From contig WGCV01000044.1 in the NCBI GenBank assembly GCA_015493615.1, positions 1-64,000 on the forward strand: a stretch of DNA of 64,000 nucleotides, written 5' to 3'. The translations under genes were made by a program, and so were the position numbers. Below the pieces are notes generated by a model. The model did not search any database. It was not told the DNA's origin and saw only the letters and a list, made by a program, of their open reading frames with translations. This document shows positions 52,769 through 63,900 of this stretch, one piece after another. Position 1 is the stretch's first letter; every line of letters begins with the position of its first letter. Source of the DNA: Melioribacteraceae bacterium. GTDB taxonomy: Bacteria > Bacteroidota > Ignavibacteria > Ignavibacteriales > Melioribacteraceae.

Positions 52769-55333
52769 TTATTGCTCTAAAAATTTATTGATTGTCATGC
52801 TGAGTTCTTCTCTTACCAGTTCGTGCATTTCCGCTTTTACGTGACGCCCGGAACGTTCGAGAGTGTAGAACGTATCAACTACATCTTCTCCCATTGTGGC
52901 AATCTTAGCGAAATAAACGTCAAGACCGAGTTTATTCAAAACGTCCGTTATCTTGTAAAGAAGTCCGAGTCTGTCCGTAGTCGCAACTTCGATAATCGTA
53001 AAATTATGATGCTCGATAAATCTTACTTCGACTGATTTTTTCCTCTTGAAAAGCTTTTTCTCCAAGCGTTTCCAGCGCGAACGGATAAGACGAAACTCCT
53101 TTGCAATAAGGAGTTCGCTTCTTACGGCGGCTGAGATGCTTTCCTTGATTGCGTTAAAACGCTCTTCGTTAACCTTATCCCCCGTTATAAAATCGGTAAC
53201 ATTAAAGTTATCAATTACAATTCCACCTTCTTTAGTGAAAATTTTAGCGTCATGAATATTTACGTCGTTTATTGCAAAAGCTCCGCATAAACGAGCAAGC
53301 AGGGAGTTAAAATCCTTTGTAATAACCGTAACATTTGTAAAAGATTCTTCCTGCTTAAAAATAACGGAGACCTTTTCGCCTCTGTTAATCGCATTTACGT
53401 GAACTTCAATTTCCTCCGGAGAAAAAGTGGATAAGTATCCGACATTATCAATTTCCTCGATATGCTTTGCAATTTTCTCTCCGGAGTGAAGTACGTTTTT
53501 CCGTAATTCTCTTTTATCCTTTTCAAGAAAGTCTTCCGCGCCCATTCTGTTTTCCAGCATTACTTTACTTTTACTGTAAAGTTCAAAAAGCAAGTCGCTC
53601 TTCCACTGAGTCCAAACCGTGGGGTTAACCGCGGAAAGGTCGGCGTATGTTAACAGATAAAGATATTTGAGCGCATTTCCGTCGGGAAGAATTGAAACAA
53701 AATCATTAAGAATGTACGGGTCGTTTAAATCGCGGCGGAGCGCGGTCTGCTCCATTGTAAGATGATGACGAACAAGGAATTTTACCAGCTCAATTTTATC
53801 ATACGTAAAGCCGAACCTTGTCATAATCGAGACCGCCATTTCCGCTCCGATGATTTCATGTCCGGCAACGTCAACGGGCTTACCAATATCGTGTAAAAGG
53901 ATAGCAATAAAAAGGAGATCTTTTTCTTCGAGCGAATGAAATATTTTAGCCAAATCATTCTTTTCACGGAAAAGTTTTTCAATATTTTCTATCGCTATCA
54001 AAGTGTGTTCGTCAGCCGTGTAAGCATGATAAACTCCGGGTTGGATAAATCCGATTAAATCGTTAAACTCCGGAATTAAAGCCCCGAGCAATCCTATTTC
54101 GTTCATTGAACGGAGCGTAGTTCCAACTTTTCCTTCCAAATTAAAAATATCCCGGAAAATCGGGGCGACTTGCTTCCGGTTAAATTCATCCCAGTAAAGT
54201 TCGTCCACCGCGTCGATTAACTTTGTGCGGACTTGCGGCGAAATTCTCGCATCATAGACGCCCCTTAAATAAACGGCTTTCAAAATAGATTCGTACGAAA
54301 TATCGCAGCTGTCGCTGCAGTAAAGCATCCCGTCTTTAAGCTTAAAATCTCCCAGCTCAACCGCGAGCATATCGGGAAGCGCTTCTTTTTCCTTACTTAT
54401 ATATTGTTTAACCGTGGAACGCAAAAAACGGGAATTGGTTGTTGAAGCGATAAAATAATTGTGCATCAGCCTCTGCCAATCTCCGCCAAATATCTCAATT
54501 TCTTTACTAATTTTCTCCTGCAGTTCAAAGCCGAATCTGTCGGAATTACTCTGCGTTATTATGTGCAGCGCATTCCGAAGCCCCAGCATAAAGCGATAAG
54601 AGTTTAATACTTTATCAAGTTCTCTTCTACTGTAATATCCCTTTTCTTTTAATAGTGAAATAAACAAATCTGTTTGGGTTATTTCTCTGTAAGGTTCAAT
54701 ATGCTCTCCGGTTCCGAGCATGTAAATCCATTGAACAAAATGAATATCACGTAAACCGCCGGCGGAGTGTTTAACGTTTGGCTCCAACGTTTTCGGAGAA
54801 GTTCCGTACTTTTCCTCTTTCATTGCGAGATCTTTCATCAGCAATACCAGAAGATTATCTCGGTTTTCATCCGTCAATATTTCCTTAAACTTCTCCTCCC
54901 ATTTATGGAACAACTCTTCCGAGCCGGATAGAAATCTGATTCCGAAAAATTGCGTAAAAGAAAGTATATCGCCCGACAGAAAGTTGTCGATATCTTCAGC
55001 GGCGCGAATCGTATGGCTTATTTCGATTCCGTTATCCCAAAGCTCGGCAATGATCCCATGAATTTCCTTTTCAAAATTATCTTTGTCGCTCGGTATAATA
55101 AACATTACGTCAATATCGGAAAAAGGAGCCAGCTCCCGCCGGCTGAAACTTCCCGTTGCAACAACGGAAAAATTTCCGGGATTGTTTTCAAAGCTTGCCC
55201 CAACATATTCTTCCACAAGCTTCGTATAGTTTAAACAAAACATTTCCGGCGAGTTAAATGAGTCTTCCAAATTCATCAGCTCATTTTTACGCTTAAGAAA
55301 AATCTCTTTCGATATGTTGTGATTTGATTTCAT
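52769..55333 (-). CDS. glnD: PII uridylyltransferase / uridylyl-removing enzyme
   Basis: This 854-residue GlnD-type sensor of nitrogen status adds UMP to PII and removes it according to glutamine level. Domains: nucleotidyltransferase (about 60-180) with GSFSRRELAPFSDIDVMF, a GlnE/GlnD helical region, an HD phosphohydrolase (about 470-590, LHDIGKPVDVAGHEIIG) and two C-terminal ACT domains (about 675-745, 785-854, VATTDRLGLLYKITDVLN). The nucleotidyltransferase glycine motif is GSFSRREL rather than the usual GGYGRREL, but the Asp-x-Asp metal site is kept. No glnB is in the window. Confidence 0.9.
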   Translation of the reverse strand: MKSNHNISKEIFLKRKNELMNLEDSFNSPEMFCLNYTKLVEEYVGASFENNPGNFSVVATGSFSRRELAPFSDIDVMFIIPSDKDNFEKEIHGIIAELWDNGIEISHTIRAAEDIDNFLSGDILSFTQFFGIRFLSGSEELFHKWEEKFKEILTDENRDNLLVLLMKDLAMKEEKYGTSPKTLEPNVKHSAGGLRDIHFVQWIYMLGTGEHIEPYREITQTDLFISLLKEKGYYSRRELDKVLNSYRFMLGLRNALHIITQSNSDRFGFELQEKISKEIEIFGGDWQRLMHNYFIASTTNSRFLRSTVKQYISKEKEALPDMLAVELGDFKLKDGMLYCSDSCDISYESILKAVYLRGVYDARISPQVRTKLIDAVDELYWDEFNRKQVAPIFRDIFNLEGKVGTTLRSMNEIGLLGALIPEFNDLIGFIQPGVYHAYTADEHTLIAIENIEKLFREKNDLAKIFHSLEEKDLLFIAILLHDIGKPVDVAGHEIIGAEMAVSIMTRFGFTYDKIELVKFLVRHHLTMEQTALRRDLNDPYILNDFVSILPDGNALKYLYLLTYADLSAVNPTVWTQWKSDLLFELYSKSKVMLENRMGAEDFLEKDKRELRKNVLHSGEKIAKHIEEIDNVGYLSTFSPEEIEVHVNAINRGEKVSVIFKQEESFTNVTVITKDFNSLLARLCGAFAINDVNIHDAKIFTKEGGIVIDNFNVTDFITGDKVNEERFNAIKESISAAVRSELLIAKEFRLIRSRWKRLEKKLFKRKKSVEVRFIEHHNFTIIEVATTDRLGLLYKITDVLNKLGLDVYFAKIATMGEDVVDTFYTLERSGRHVKAEMHELVREELSMTINKFLEQ

Positions 55334-55397
55334 ATCTTTTAGTTATCAGTAATGAGTAATGAGTAATGAACAAGGAAAATTAATAAGTTTTATTAAT

Positions 55398-55548
55398 AGA
55401 TACCTTTGCAAAACCTAAAATTGTCATATTGAGGACGGTAGGAGCCGTCCGAAATATCTCTAAATTCGGTACTATTACCGGTTTTGAGATTCTTCTCCCG
55501 CCAAGGCGGGATCAGAATGACAAATTTCGGGGTTATGCAAAGCCTTCT
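55398..55548. repeat. MITE-like element, complete copy
   Basis: The left end AGATACCTTTGCAAAACC and right end GGGGTTATGCAAAGCCTTCT are inverted. The middle contains CGTCCGAAATATCTCTAAAT, GGTTTTGAGATTCTTCTC and CCCGCCAAGGCGGGA. This copy is closest to a family consensus. It lies in the 337-bp gap between the glnD start and the tpl stop. The rest of the gap is AT-rich and holds the tpl terminator. Confidence 0.85.
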
Positions 55549-55621
55549 AATATTTAAAAACTCCTTTCCATTATTTCCCGATTACTGATTACAATTCATA
55601 AATGCCGTTAGTGAAAAAATA

Positions 55622-55660
55622 AATAAAAAAAATTCTCCCCCGTTTAACCGAGGGAGAATT
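55622..55660 (-). terminator. Terminator of the queC-queF-lyase unit
   Basis: AATTCTCCC pairs with GGGAGAATT (55631-55639 with 55652-55660) and is followed on the minus strand by TTTTTTATTT. It lies 10 bp after the lyase stop. Confidence 0.9.
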
Positions 55661-55670
55661 ATAAATTAAA

Positions 55671-57068
<1,398 letters not shown>

Positions 57069-57077
57069 TTACTCCGT

Positions 57078-57449
57078 TTATTCATTAGTTAGAGAATCTT
57101 CTTTAAAATACTCTGCAACCACCACTGATGTTATTCCACCCCTGACATTAAAATTTGCAGTCAGTTTCATATATCTCGGTTGTGTAACCGCAACCAAATC
57201 ATCGAGAATCCTGTTCGTTACAGCTTCAAAATAAATTCCGTCGTTTCTGAATGAGTTCAAATATAACTTGTAAGATTTCAGTTCCACGCAAAGCTCATCC
57301 GGAATGTACTCCAGAACCATTGTCGCAAAATCGGGCTGCCCGGTTTTCGGACAAAGAGATGTGAACTCCGGAGCCGTATGCTCGATAAAATAGTCTCTGT
57401 CCTTGTACGGATTTTCAAACGTTTCTAATATTTTTCTTTTATCTTCCAT
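57078..57449 (-). CDS. queF: NADPH-dependent 7-cyano-7-deazaguanine reductase
   Basis: This 123-residue unimodular (YkvM-type) QueF reduces preQ0 to preQ1 in queuosine synthesis. The catalytic cysteine lies in [14 protein letters not shown] (about residue 33), with [16 protein letters not shown] as the family signature. It lies 18 bp after queC. Together they give two consecutive steps of the pathway. The other queuosine genes are outside the window. Confidence 0.96.
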   Translation of the reverse strand: MEDKRKILETFENPYKDRDYFIEHTAPEFTSLCPKTGQPDFATMVLEYIPDELCVELKSYKLYLNSFRNDGIYFEAVTNRILDDLVAVTQPRYMKLTANFNVRGGITSVVVAEYFKEDSLTNE

Positions 57450-57467
57450 TTTTTTCCTTATGTAAAT

Positions 57468-58160
57468 TTATTTTAAATAATTCGGTCTTACTTTATAGGG
57501 AATCGGATCTTCGATTCCAAGCTGCTGAAATCCTCTTAACCGCAAGGCGCAGCTGTCGCAAACTCCGCAAGATTCATCTTCATTTTGATAACAAGACCAC
57601 GTCAGATGAAGAGGCGCGCCGAGTTCAATTCCCTTTTTTATTATCTCCGATTTAGTCATGTGAATTATCGGAGTTTCAATTTTAATTTTAGTTTCCGGTT
57701 TTGTTCCCAAATCCATTGCGTATTCAAACGCTTTGAAAAAGTCGGGACGGCAATCCGGGTAGCCCGAAGAATCCTCAAAAACAGCGCCGATAAAGATAGC
57801 TTTCGCGTTCAGCGTTTCCGCCCAGCTTCCGGCGGCGGTTAAAATATTAGCGTTCCGGAAAGGCACGTACGAGCTTGGGATTTCTTCATTTTCCAAATCC
57901 GCTTTTGAAACTTCCATGGAATAATCGGTCAAAGAGGAGTTCCCTATTTCCGCGAGATGTCGGAAATCAATAACCAGTCTTTTTTCGACTCCGTAAAAAT
58001 CGGCAATGTCGTTGAACGCTTGCAGTTCCCGCCGCTCTGTCCGCTGTCCGTAGTTGACATGCAACAAAGCAATGTCGTATTTAAGATTAGCAATCGCGGC
58101 TGTAACGCAACTGTCCAAACCTCCGCTTACGCTTACTACCGCAATATCTCTTTGATTCAT
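57468..58160 (-). CDS. queC: 7-cyano-7-deazaguanine synthase
   Basis: This 230-residue ATP-dependent QueC converts 7-carboxy-7-deazaguanine to preQ0. The PP-loop is SVSGGLDSCVTAAIA (about 10-24), followed by ALLHVNYGQRTERRE. The zinc-binding cysteines lie near the C-terminus in WSCYQNEDESCGVCDSCALR (about 190-209). It is the first gene of the unit queC-queF-lyase. I see no preQ1 riboswitch in the leader. Confidence 0.96.
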   Translation of the reverse strand: MNQRDIAVVSVSGGLDSCVTAAIANLKYDIALLHVNYGQRTERRELQAFNDIADFYGVEKRLVIDFRHLAEIGNSSLTDYSMEVSKADLENEEIPSSYVPFRNANILTAAGSWAETLNAKAIFIGAVFEDSSGYPDCRPDFFKAFEYAMDLGTKPETKIKIETPIIHMTKSEIIKKGIELGAPLHLTWSCYQNEDESCGVCDSCALRLRGFQQLGIEDPIPYKVRPNYLK

Positions 58161-58511
58161 AAATCTCCAAAATTATAATTAGGAAAAATAGTAAAATCCT
58201 TTTTCATCTTGTAATAATAATTCGCTAATGGGATTTATTTTTTTCCGTTAAAACCCGGCCGACAAAGTTTTAAATGAAATAAACCAAAAATTGTCATGAG
58301 AAAAATTTTTTTGTAGCGCGGATTGCTTGCAATCTGCGAGAAAAACATAACACTAAATTATTTATTGCCACAGAAATTTGAAAAAAGGCAACTTAGATTT
58401 TTTATCACGGATTAATAATTAACCGCGGCTTGCCGCGATAGGCAATTCCATGTTAGATGCATTTTCAATCGGAACAGAGATAAATATTAGTTTGGAATTT
58501 GTTTTGGCGAA
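58161..58511. repeat. Intergenic region with inverted copy of the 51842 repeat
   Basis: 58314-58357 is the reverse complement, with a few differences, of 51842-51885 (AGCGCGGATTGCTTGCAATC, then TGCGAGAAAAACATAACAC). Next to it, CCGCGGCTTGCCGCGATAGG (58423-58442) resembles sequences at 38165 and 47053. The queC side of the region must contain its promoter. No gene is seen. Confidence 0.6.
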
Positions 58512-60890
58512 TTAAAAGTAAATCCGGTATAAAAACATAGGGAAAAATCCCTGCTGGTAATCGGTTTTCATTCTGTTATTGGCCGGGTCCCAAACTTGCT
58601 GGAATACATTCCTATGATCCGTGAGATTTTGAATTTCGAGCGCCCACTCCTGATCGGTCGCGCCGATATTTACGCGATATGAAATCTTCAAGTCAATCCG
58701 AAAGTAATCGGGATGCTTATCAGAGTTAGTCTCCGAATAAAAATACACGGCTTTATTTTCCAACTGTGAAGCCGCCGCATCTATCGGCGTATAAGGTCTG
58801 CCTCCGGCGTAAACGCCCCGTAAATCAATTTTTATTTTGCCGTTTTCCGAAATATTAAATTCATATCCTCCCAAAAGATTAAAGACGTAACGATTATCAA
58901 AAACCGTCGGATGTTCAATCCCGTTGTACCCTTTGTAAAATGAACGAAAGAGAGATGCGGTTGCAAGCAAATAATAATTGTCGCTCAAAAATTTCTCAAA
59001 AGTAAGTTCAAGTCCGTAGTTTCGTCCGGTTCCAAGGTTGCTGAGACTGTCAATTTGCTGAATATAAAAATATGCTCCCTCGTTCAGCATTGAGTAATCC
59101 GGGTTTCCTTTATCAACAGGAGCGTTGCGTAAAGCCTGATAATACGCTTCCGTCTTTATCCTAATTTGATTTCCCATTAAATACTGGTAACCAAGGACAA
59201 ACTGATTGCTTAAAGTAAATCCCAAGTTCCTATTGCTCTCGGCAATTTTTCCATCGGGCAATTCGGTTCGCACAAAATAAATAATTTTAGGCTGAGTTTG
59301 TGAAAGAAGCCCGTACCCAAAGCTTAAAATATGAGCGCCGGACTGCCACTCAATTCCGAAACGAGGCTCGAGCGAAGAACTATTATTCAGCGCCAAACGC
59401 TGATAGTGCAGTCCGCCGTTGACAAAAAAAGCATTGCTAAATCGATGCTTCCACTGAAAATACCCTTGATAAAGTTCCGTAGCTCCTTTAGTATCGGTCA
59501 GCTTAAAAAAATCGTTTTCCTCAAAACGATGGACGCTGTCAATAAAATTAACATTGCCGCGGTCTATTATTATTCCCATGTTAAAATAATCTTTAGAACT
59601 TAATTTGTGTGTAAAATCCGCCGAAAAGCTGATTGTCGTTTCGGCGTTGGAGGAACGATAAAACCGCGTCTTTGTCCGGTTATTGTTTTTCAAAGAATCG
59701 ATCGCGGTTGTAGCTCTCGTACTCGAGACGGAGACGCTTGTCTTGAGCAAAGATTTTTTATTAAAATAATAAACATTGGAAAGCCCCGTAACCCCCATAT
59801 CCGAGCCGAAGTCGGTATCCGTTCCAAGCAAACCGTAGGAAGATTCATTTTTATCTTTTTCGCTGTCCCACAATCTGATATAACTTAATCCCCCTATTCC
59901 GAACAACGTCCAGATTCCCGTTGTTTTAGTCGGGACGTAAAACTTGAAAGTTAAGTCCTGGTATTGCGGGACGGAGCTTCCGGCAAGAGTTTGCAAGCCG
60001 ATTGCGTTTAGTACCGCCAATGTTGAGTAACGGTAATTAATCAGGAAAGATGCGTCTTCACCTTTCACAAAAGGTCCTTCCGCTCCCAACTCAAAACCGT
60101 TAAATCCGACTTGCCCGACAAATTCATATTTATCGCTGTTCCCGTTTCGCATTTTCAAATCAAAAACGCCGGAAAGAGCGTTTCCATATTCGGCGGGAAA
60201 AGCGCCCGTCAGGAAATCCGAGTTCGAAAGTAAATTATTATTCAGAATAGTTACGGGACCTCCGGTCGTTCCACTTGCCCCGAAATGATTAGGATTCGGG
60301 ATATTTATTCCTTCCATTCGCCACAACAATCCCATTGGCGAATTGCCACGAATAATTATGTCGTTCCGGGAATCGTCCGCGCCTACTACTCCGGCATAGT
60401 TTTGCGCCATTCTTGACGGATCGCCGAGACTCCCGGCATACCGCCTTGCTTCCTCCACGCTGAATGTTCGCGCGCTGACGGAAGCGAATTCGTTAGAAGA
60501 CCTTATTTTATCCTCTTTCGCCGTTACGACAACGCTTCCCATCTGAATAACTTTTTCCTCAAGCTCTACGGTTAAAGTTAGCTGTTTACCTGCCGTCAGT
60601 TCAAGGTTTGAAAAATATTTATCGTTATACCCGACATAACTAACCTTAACGCTTACTCTCCCGATTGGAATTTTTTCCAACTTAAAATTTCCGTTAACGT
60701 CGCTTGCCGTTCCGATTAACGGATTTGTGTTCGGAATTATTACCGTTGCGCCCGGTAAAGGATATTTTGTTACCTCGTCAATTACTTTTCCGCGAATTGT
60801 TTGAGTTAATTGCGCAAAATAAATCGAAGGAAGAAAAATTAGGAGCAGAAGTGTTTTCAAACCGGATCGGGCATTCATAAAATCTCTCAT
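58512..60890 (-). CDS. TonB-dependent receptor
   Basis: This 792-residue outer-membrane receptor has a signal peptide (about 1-26, LKTLLLLIFLPSIYFAQ), a CarboxypepD_reg-like domain (about 30-115, IRGKVIDEVTKYPLPGATVI), a plug domain (about 150-245, NDIIIRGNSPMGLLWRMEGI and FPAEYGNALSGVFDL) and a long beta-barrel to a terminal Phe. The substrate is not evident. It lies 62 bp after the giant T9SS protein on the same strand, so the two may be cotranscribed. Two ATG codons (60890 and 60878) are possible starts. Confidence 0.88.
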   Translation of the reverse strand: MRDFMNARSGLKTLLLLIFLPSIYFAQLTQTIRGKVIDEVTKYPLPGATVIIPNTNPLIGTASDVNGNFKLEKIPIGRVSVKVSYVGYNDKYFSNLELTAGKQLTLTVELEEKVIQMGSVVVTAKEDKIRSSNEFASVSARTFSVEEARRYAGSLGDPSRMAQNYAGVVGADDSRNDIIIRGNSPMGLLWRMEGINIPNPNHFGASGTTGGPVTILNNNLLSNSDFLTGAFPAEYGNALSGVFDLKMRNGNSDKYEFVGQVGFNGFELGAEGPFVKGEDASFLINYRYSTLAVLNAIGLQTLAGSSVPQYQDLTFKFYVPTKTTGIWTLFGIGGLSYIRLWDSEKDKNESSYGLLGTDTDFGSDMGVTGLSNVYYFNKKSLLKTSVSVSSTRATTAIDSLKNNNRTKTRFYRSSNAETTISFSADFTHKLSSKDYFNMGIIIDRGNVNFIDSVHRFEENDFFKLTDTKGATELYQGYFQWKHRFSNAFFVNGGLHYQRLALNNSSSLEPRFGIEWQSGAHILSFGYGLLSQTQPKIIYFVRTELPDGKIAESNRNLGFTLSNQFVLGYQYLMGNQIRIKTEAYYQALRNAPVDKGNPDYSMLNEGAYFYIQQIDSLSNLGTGRNYGLELTFEKFLSDNYYLLATASLFRSFYKGYNGIEHPTVFDNRYVFNLLGGYEFNISENGKIKIDLRGVYAGGRPYTPIDAAASQLENKAVYFYSETNSDKHPDYFRIDLKISYRVNIGATDQEWALEIQNLTDHRNVFQQVWDPANNRMKTDYQQGFFPMFLYRIYF

Positions 60891-60952
60891 TTGTTTGTTT
60901 TACGATTTTTATTATATGATTTTAACCTTTGTTAATCAACAGTCTTAAATAT

Positions 60953-63900
60953 CTACCTCATCAAAATCATCTTCTTTGTTGCAGTGAAATCACCCGCACG
61001 CAATGTATAGAAATAAATTCCCGAGCTTAATTTGCCAGCGTCAAATTCAACGGAATAATTTCCCGGCGATTGCTTTTTATTTACAAGCGTTGCAACCTTG
61101 CGACCAAGAATGTCGTAAACAATCAATTGTAGAGACAAGGCATGCCTTGTCTCTACGGACGGCACGGCGTATGAAATAGTTGTTGTCGGGTTGAACGGAT
61201 TCGGGTAGTTTTGGAACAGCTCAAATTTTGACGGTGCGTTTGTTTGAACTTCTACTATTTCCGAATATTCAAAATTCCCATTAATGTCTATTTGTTTCAA
61301 TCTGTATTGAATATTCCCACTCGGCGGATTTTCATCCGTAAAAGAATATTCTTTCGGTGAGTTGCTGTTGCCGTGTCCTTCAACAAAACCAATACTTTCC
61401 CACTCACTTTCTCCTTTTGCATTTTTCCTTTCTACTTGAAAACCGTAATTATTTACTTCTGTGGCTGTTTGCCAATTAAGTTCAACATTTCTGTCAACCA
61501 CATTTGCGGTGAAGGAAGAGAGTTCAACCGGAGTAGCTCCTTCGTTTTTACTTATTTCCAAAGCCAGATTTCCGGCTTTACCCGGGTCTAAAATAGCTCC
61601 GCCGGAACCGTTATTTCTATACTCAAAGCCGTCCGAACCGTCGGAATTTTCTATCCCTATTAATGCATCGCCTTTAATCGTTGTACCGGAAACCTCGGCA
61701 TTAAGCGAACTTTCCGCTTGATTATATTGAATTTTAACATTGCCGTTTTGTTTTAATATGATTTGAAATGTTATTGATTCGCTATTATCCCCATAGTCAT
61801 GATAATGATACCAGGTAACGACAAAATTACCGCCTCCGTCGGCTCCGTAATAAACTTTCCCATCGTCCCCGTCGTCTAAATCCATTAAACAACCGGCTAT
61901 TACATTATTTGGAGCGCCGGTATTAGGAATGGATGCTGTAGCTCCGGAGCTTGAGCAACCTGAACCAAAAGCAATTACTCCGTTTGAACCAATATAACAA
62001 TTCGTGTAATCGTTGCCAAAGAAGGTAAAACTAAACCCGATTGTCGCTTGATAATAACCATCGTCGTCATTACCCGAGGTCCAACTCGTAATTTCGGTGT
62101 GCGATTTGGCTGTAGGGTCAATCCAACTATAGGTAGGACGATGCGTTCCTCCGTTGGAAGTTGAATTCGCATAGTAGTAACCGCCGTATAACGAACCGTC
62201 TCCTCCATGGTTTACATTCTTCCCTCTTCCTGAAAGAGCGACTGTGTGAGTTGTTTTTGTGCCGTCGGATATATTCAGAGAGGCAGTTTTATTTCCGTCA
62301 GATGTTGGAGAGAAGGTAACGTTAACAGTAATGGATTCGTTAGCGACTAAATTAATCGGATATGAATTTCCGTCCGTCAGAGAAAATTCTGAAACATTTG
62401 TCCCAGTTAAAGATGAACCGGTAATTTGTATAGTTCCTATTCCGGTATTCTTAATTGTGAAAGTCTGCGCCGAAGATTCGGTTAGATTTACTATTCCATA
62501 ATCTTTACTGCTTGGACTAACTGAGAATATCGGACTTGTAGGAATTTCGCGGACTTGTACATTGTCAACAAATAAATCCATATTTCCGTTTGAGACTGTT
62601 GACTCGCCGTAAAAACCGATTTTTACGGCGCCGGAGTAAGAAGTAAGATCTAAAGTAATATGTTGTCCCGCGCTGGGAATATCGGCAAAAGAAGGATTTG
62701 TAGCGTTATTCCATATTTGCAAAGCGTTTTCGGAACTCCAAGTTGCGCCGTTATCGGTTGAAATTATCACGGCAAATTTATCGTCGTCTCCCGCCGCCGG
62801 ATCCGGATCGCCGGAATTTCCATAGTCGGTCAATGCCAAATCGAACTCCAATTGATAATTTGTTTTACCGCTCAAATCTATCGGAGGCGTAAAAAGCCAA
62901 TCTTTTATTGAAGTTCCGGATATGTTTATTTTCGCCGATCTACCGTTAGAAGCGCTTGCGTTATTTCTGTAATCGCCTTGTGTCCAAGCTGAAGATGTTC
63001 CCGAAATGGTTGAAGGAGCGGCAAGAGTTCCGGTTCCTTCCGTCCAATCCGTAGGCGGATATGTTGTAAAATTTTCCGTAAACGGCGGAGTTAACGTTGC
63101 GTTGTGACCTGAGCCGCTTAGCGAAACATTATGCGTCGCTTTAGTATTATCCGTAAAAGTTAGATTAGCGTTGCGCGCTCCTTCCGCTTGGGGAGTGAAA
63201 GTTACGCCCCAGCTGACTGTTTGACTTCCGGTAAGGTTTATGGGATAAGAGTTTTCGTCGGTTGTAATTGAAAAATCGCCCGTGTTTGTTCCCGTAATTG
63301 TCGGCGCGGAAGCAATTGTTAATGTTTCGCCGCCGGAGTTTGAAACCGTAAATGTTTGTTCCGCGGAAGATTCTCCGAGATTGACCGCTCCGTAATTTTT
63401 GCTTTCCGGACTTGCATTAAATGTCGCGCCTTTTCCCGTTCCGCTAAGCGGTACGTCATTATTGGATTTTTGATTATCAACAATTCTTAGCGTCGCGCTT
63501 CTTGAGCCGGCTGCCGTCGGCGTAAAAGTAACATTAAGCGTATAACTTTGTCCGGCGGTAAGATTTTTGGGATATGTCGCCCCGTCAGTTATACTATAAT
63601 CCCCGGGATTTGCTCCGATTAAAGAAGGCGCTGAATTTATCGTAAGCGTTCCCCCGCCTCTATTTGAAATTGTGAATGTTTGAGCGGCGGAAGATTCCCC
63701 GAGATTGACGGTTCCGTAATCTTTGCTTGTCGGACTTATATCAAATATAGGTCCTTTTCCTGTTCCGCTAAGTGGTATGTCATTATTGGATTTTTGATTA
63801 TCAACAATTCTTAACGTCGCGCTTCTTGAGCCGGCTGCCGTAGGCGTAAAAGTAACATTAAGCGTATAACTTTGTCCGGCGGTAAGATTTTTAGGATATG

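Noticed and set aside
58161-58511. preQ1 riboswitch upstream of queC
   Set aside because: I find no class I pattern (stem, C-rich loop and A-rich tail) in the leader.
62875-62875. Start of the giant T9SS gene at 62875
   Set aside because: The codon is an internal TTG in the conserved context IDLSGKTNY. The frame stays open with conserved repeat domains to the window edge.
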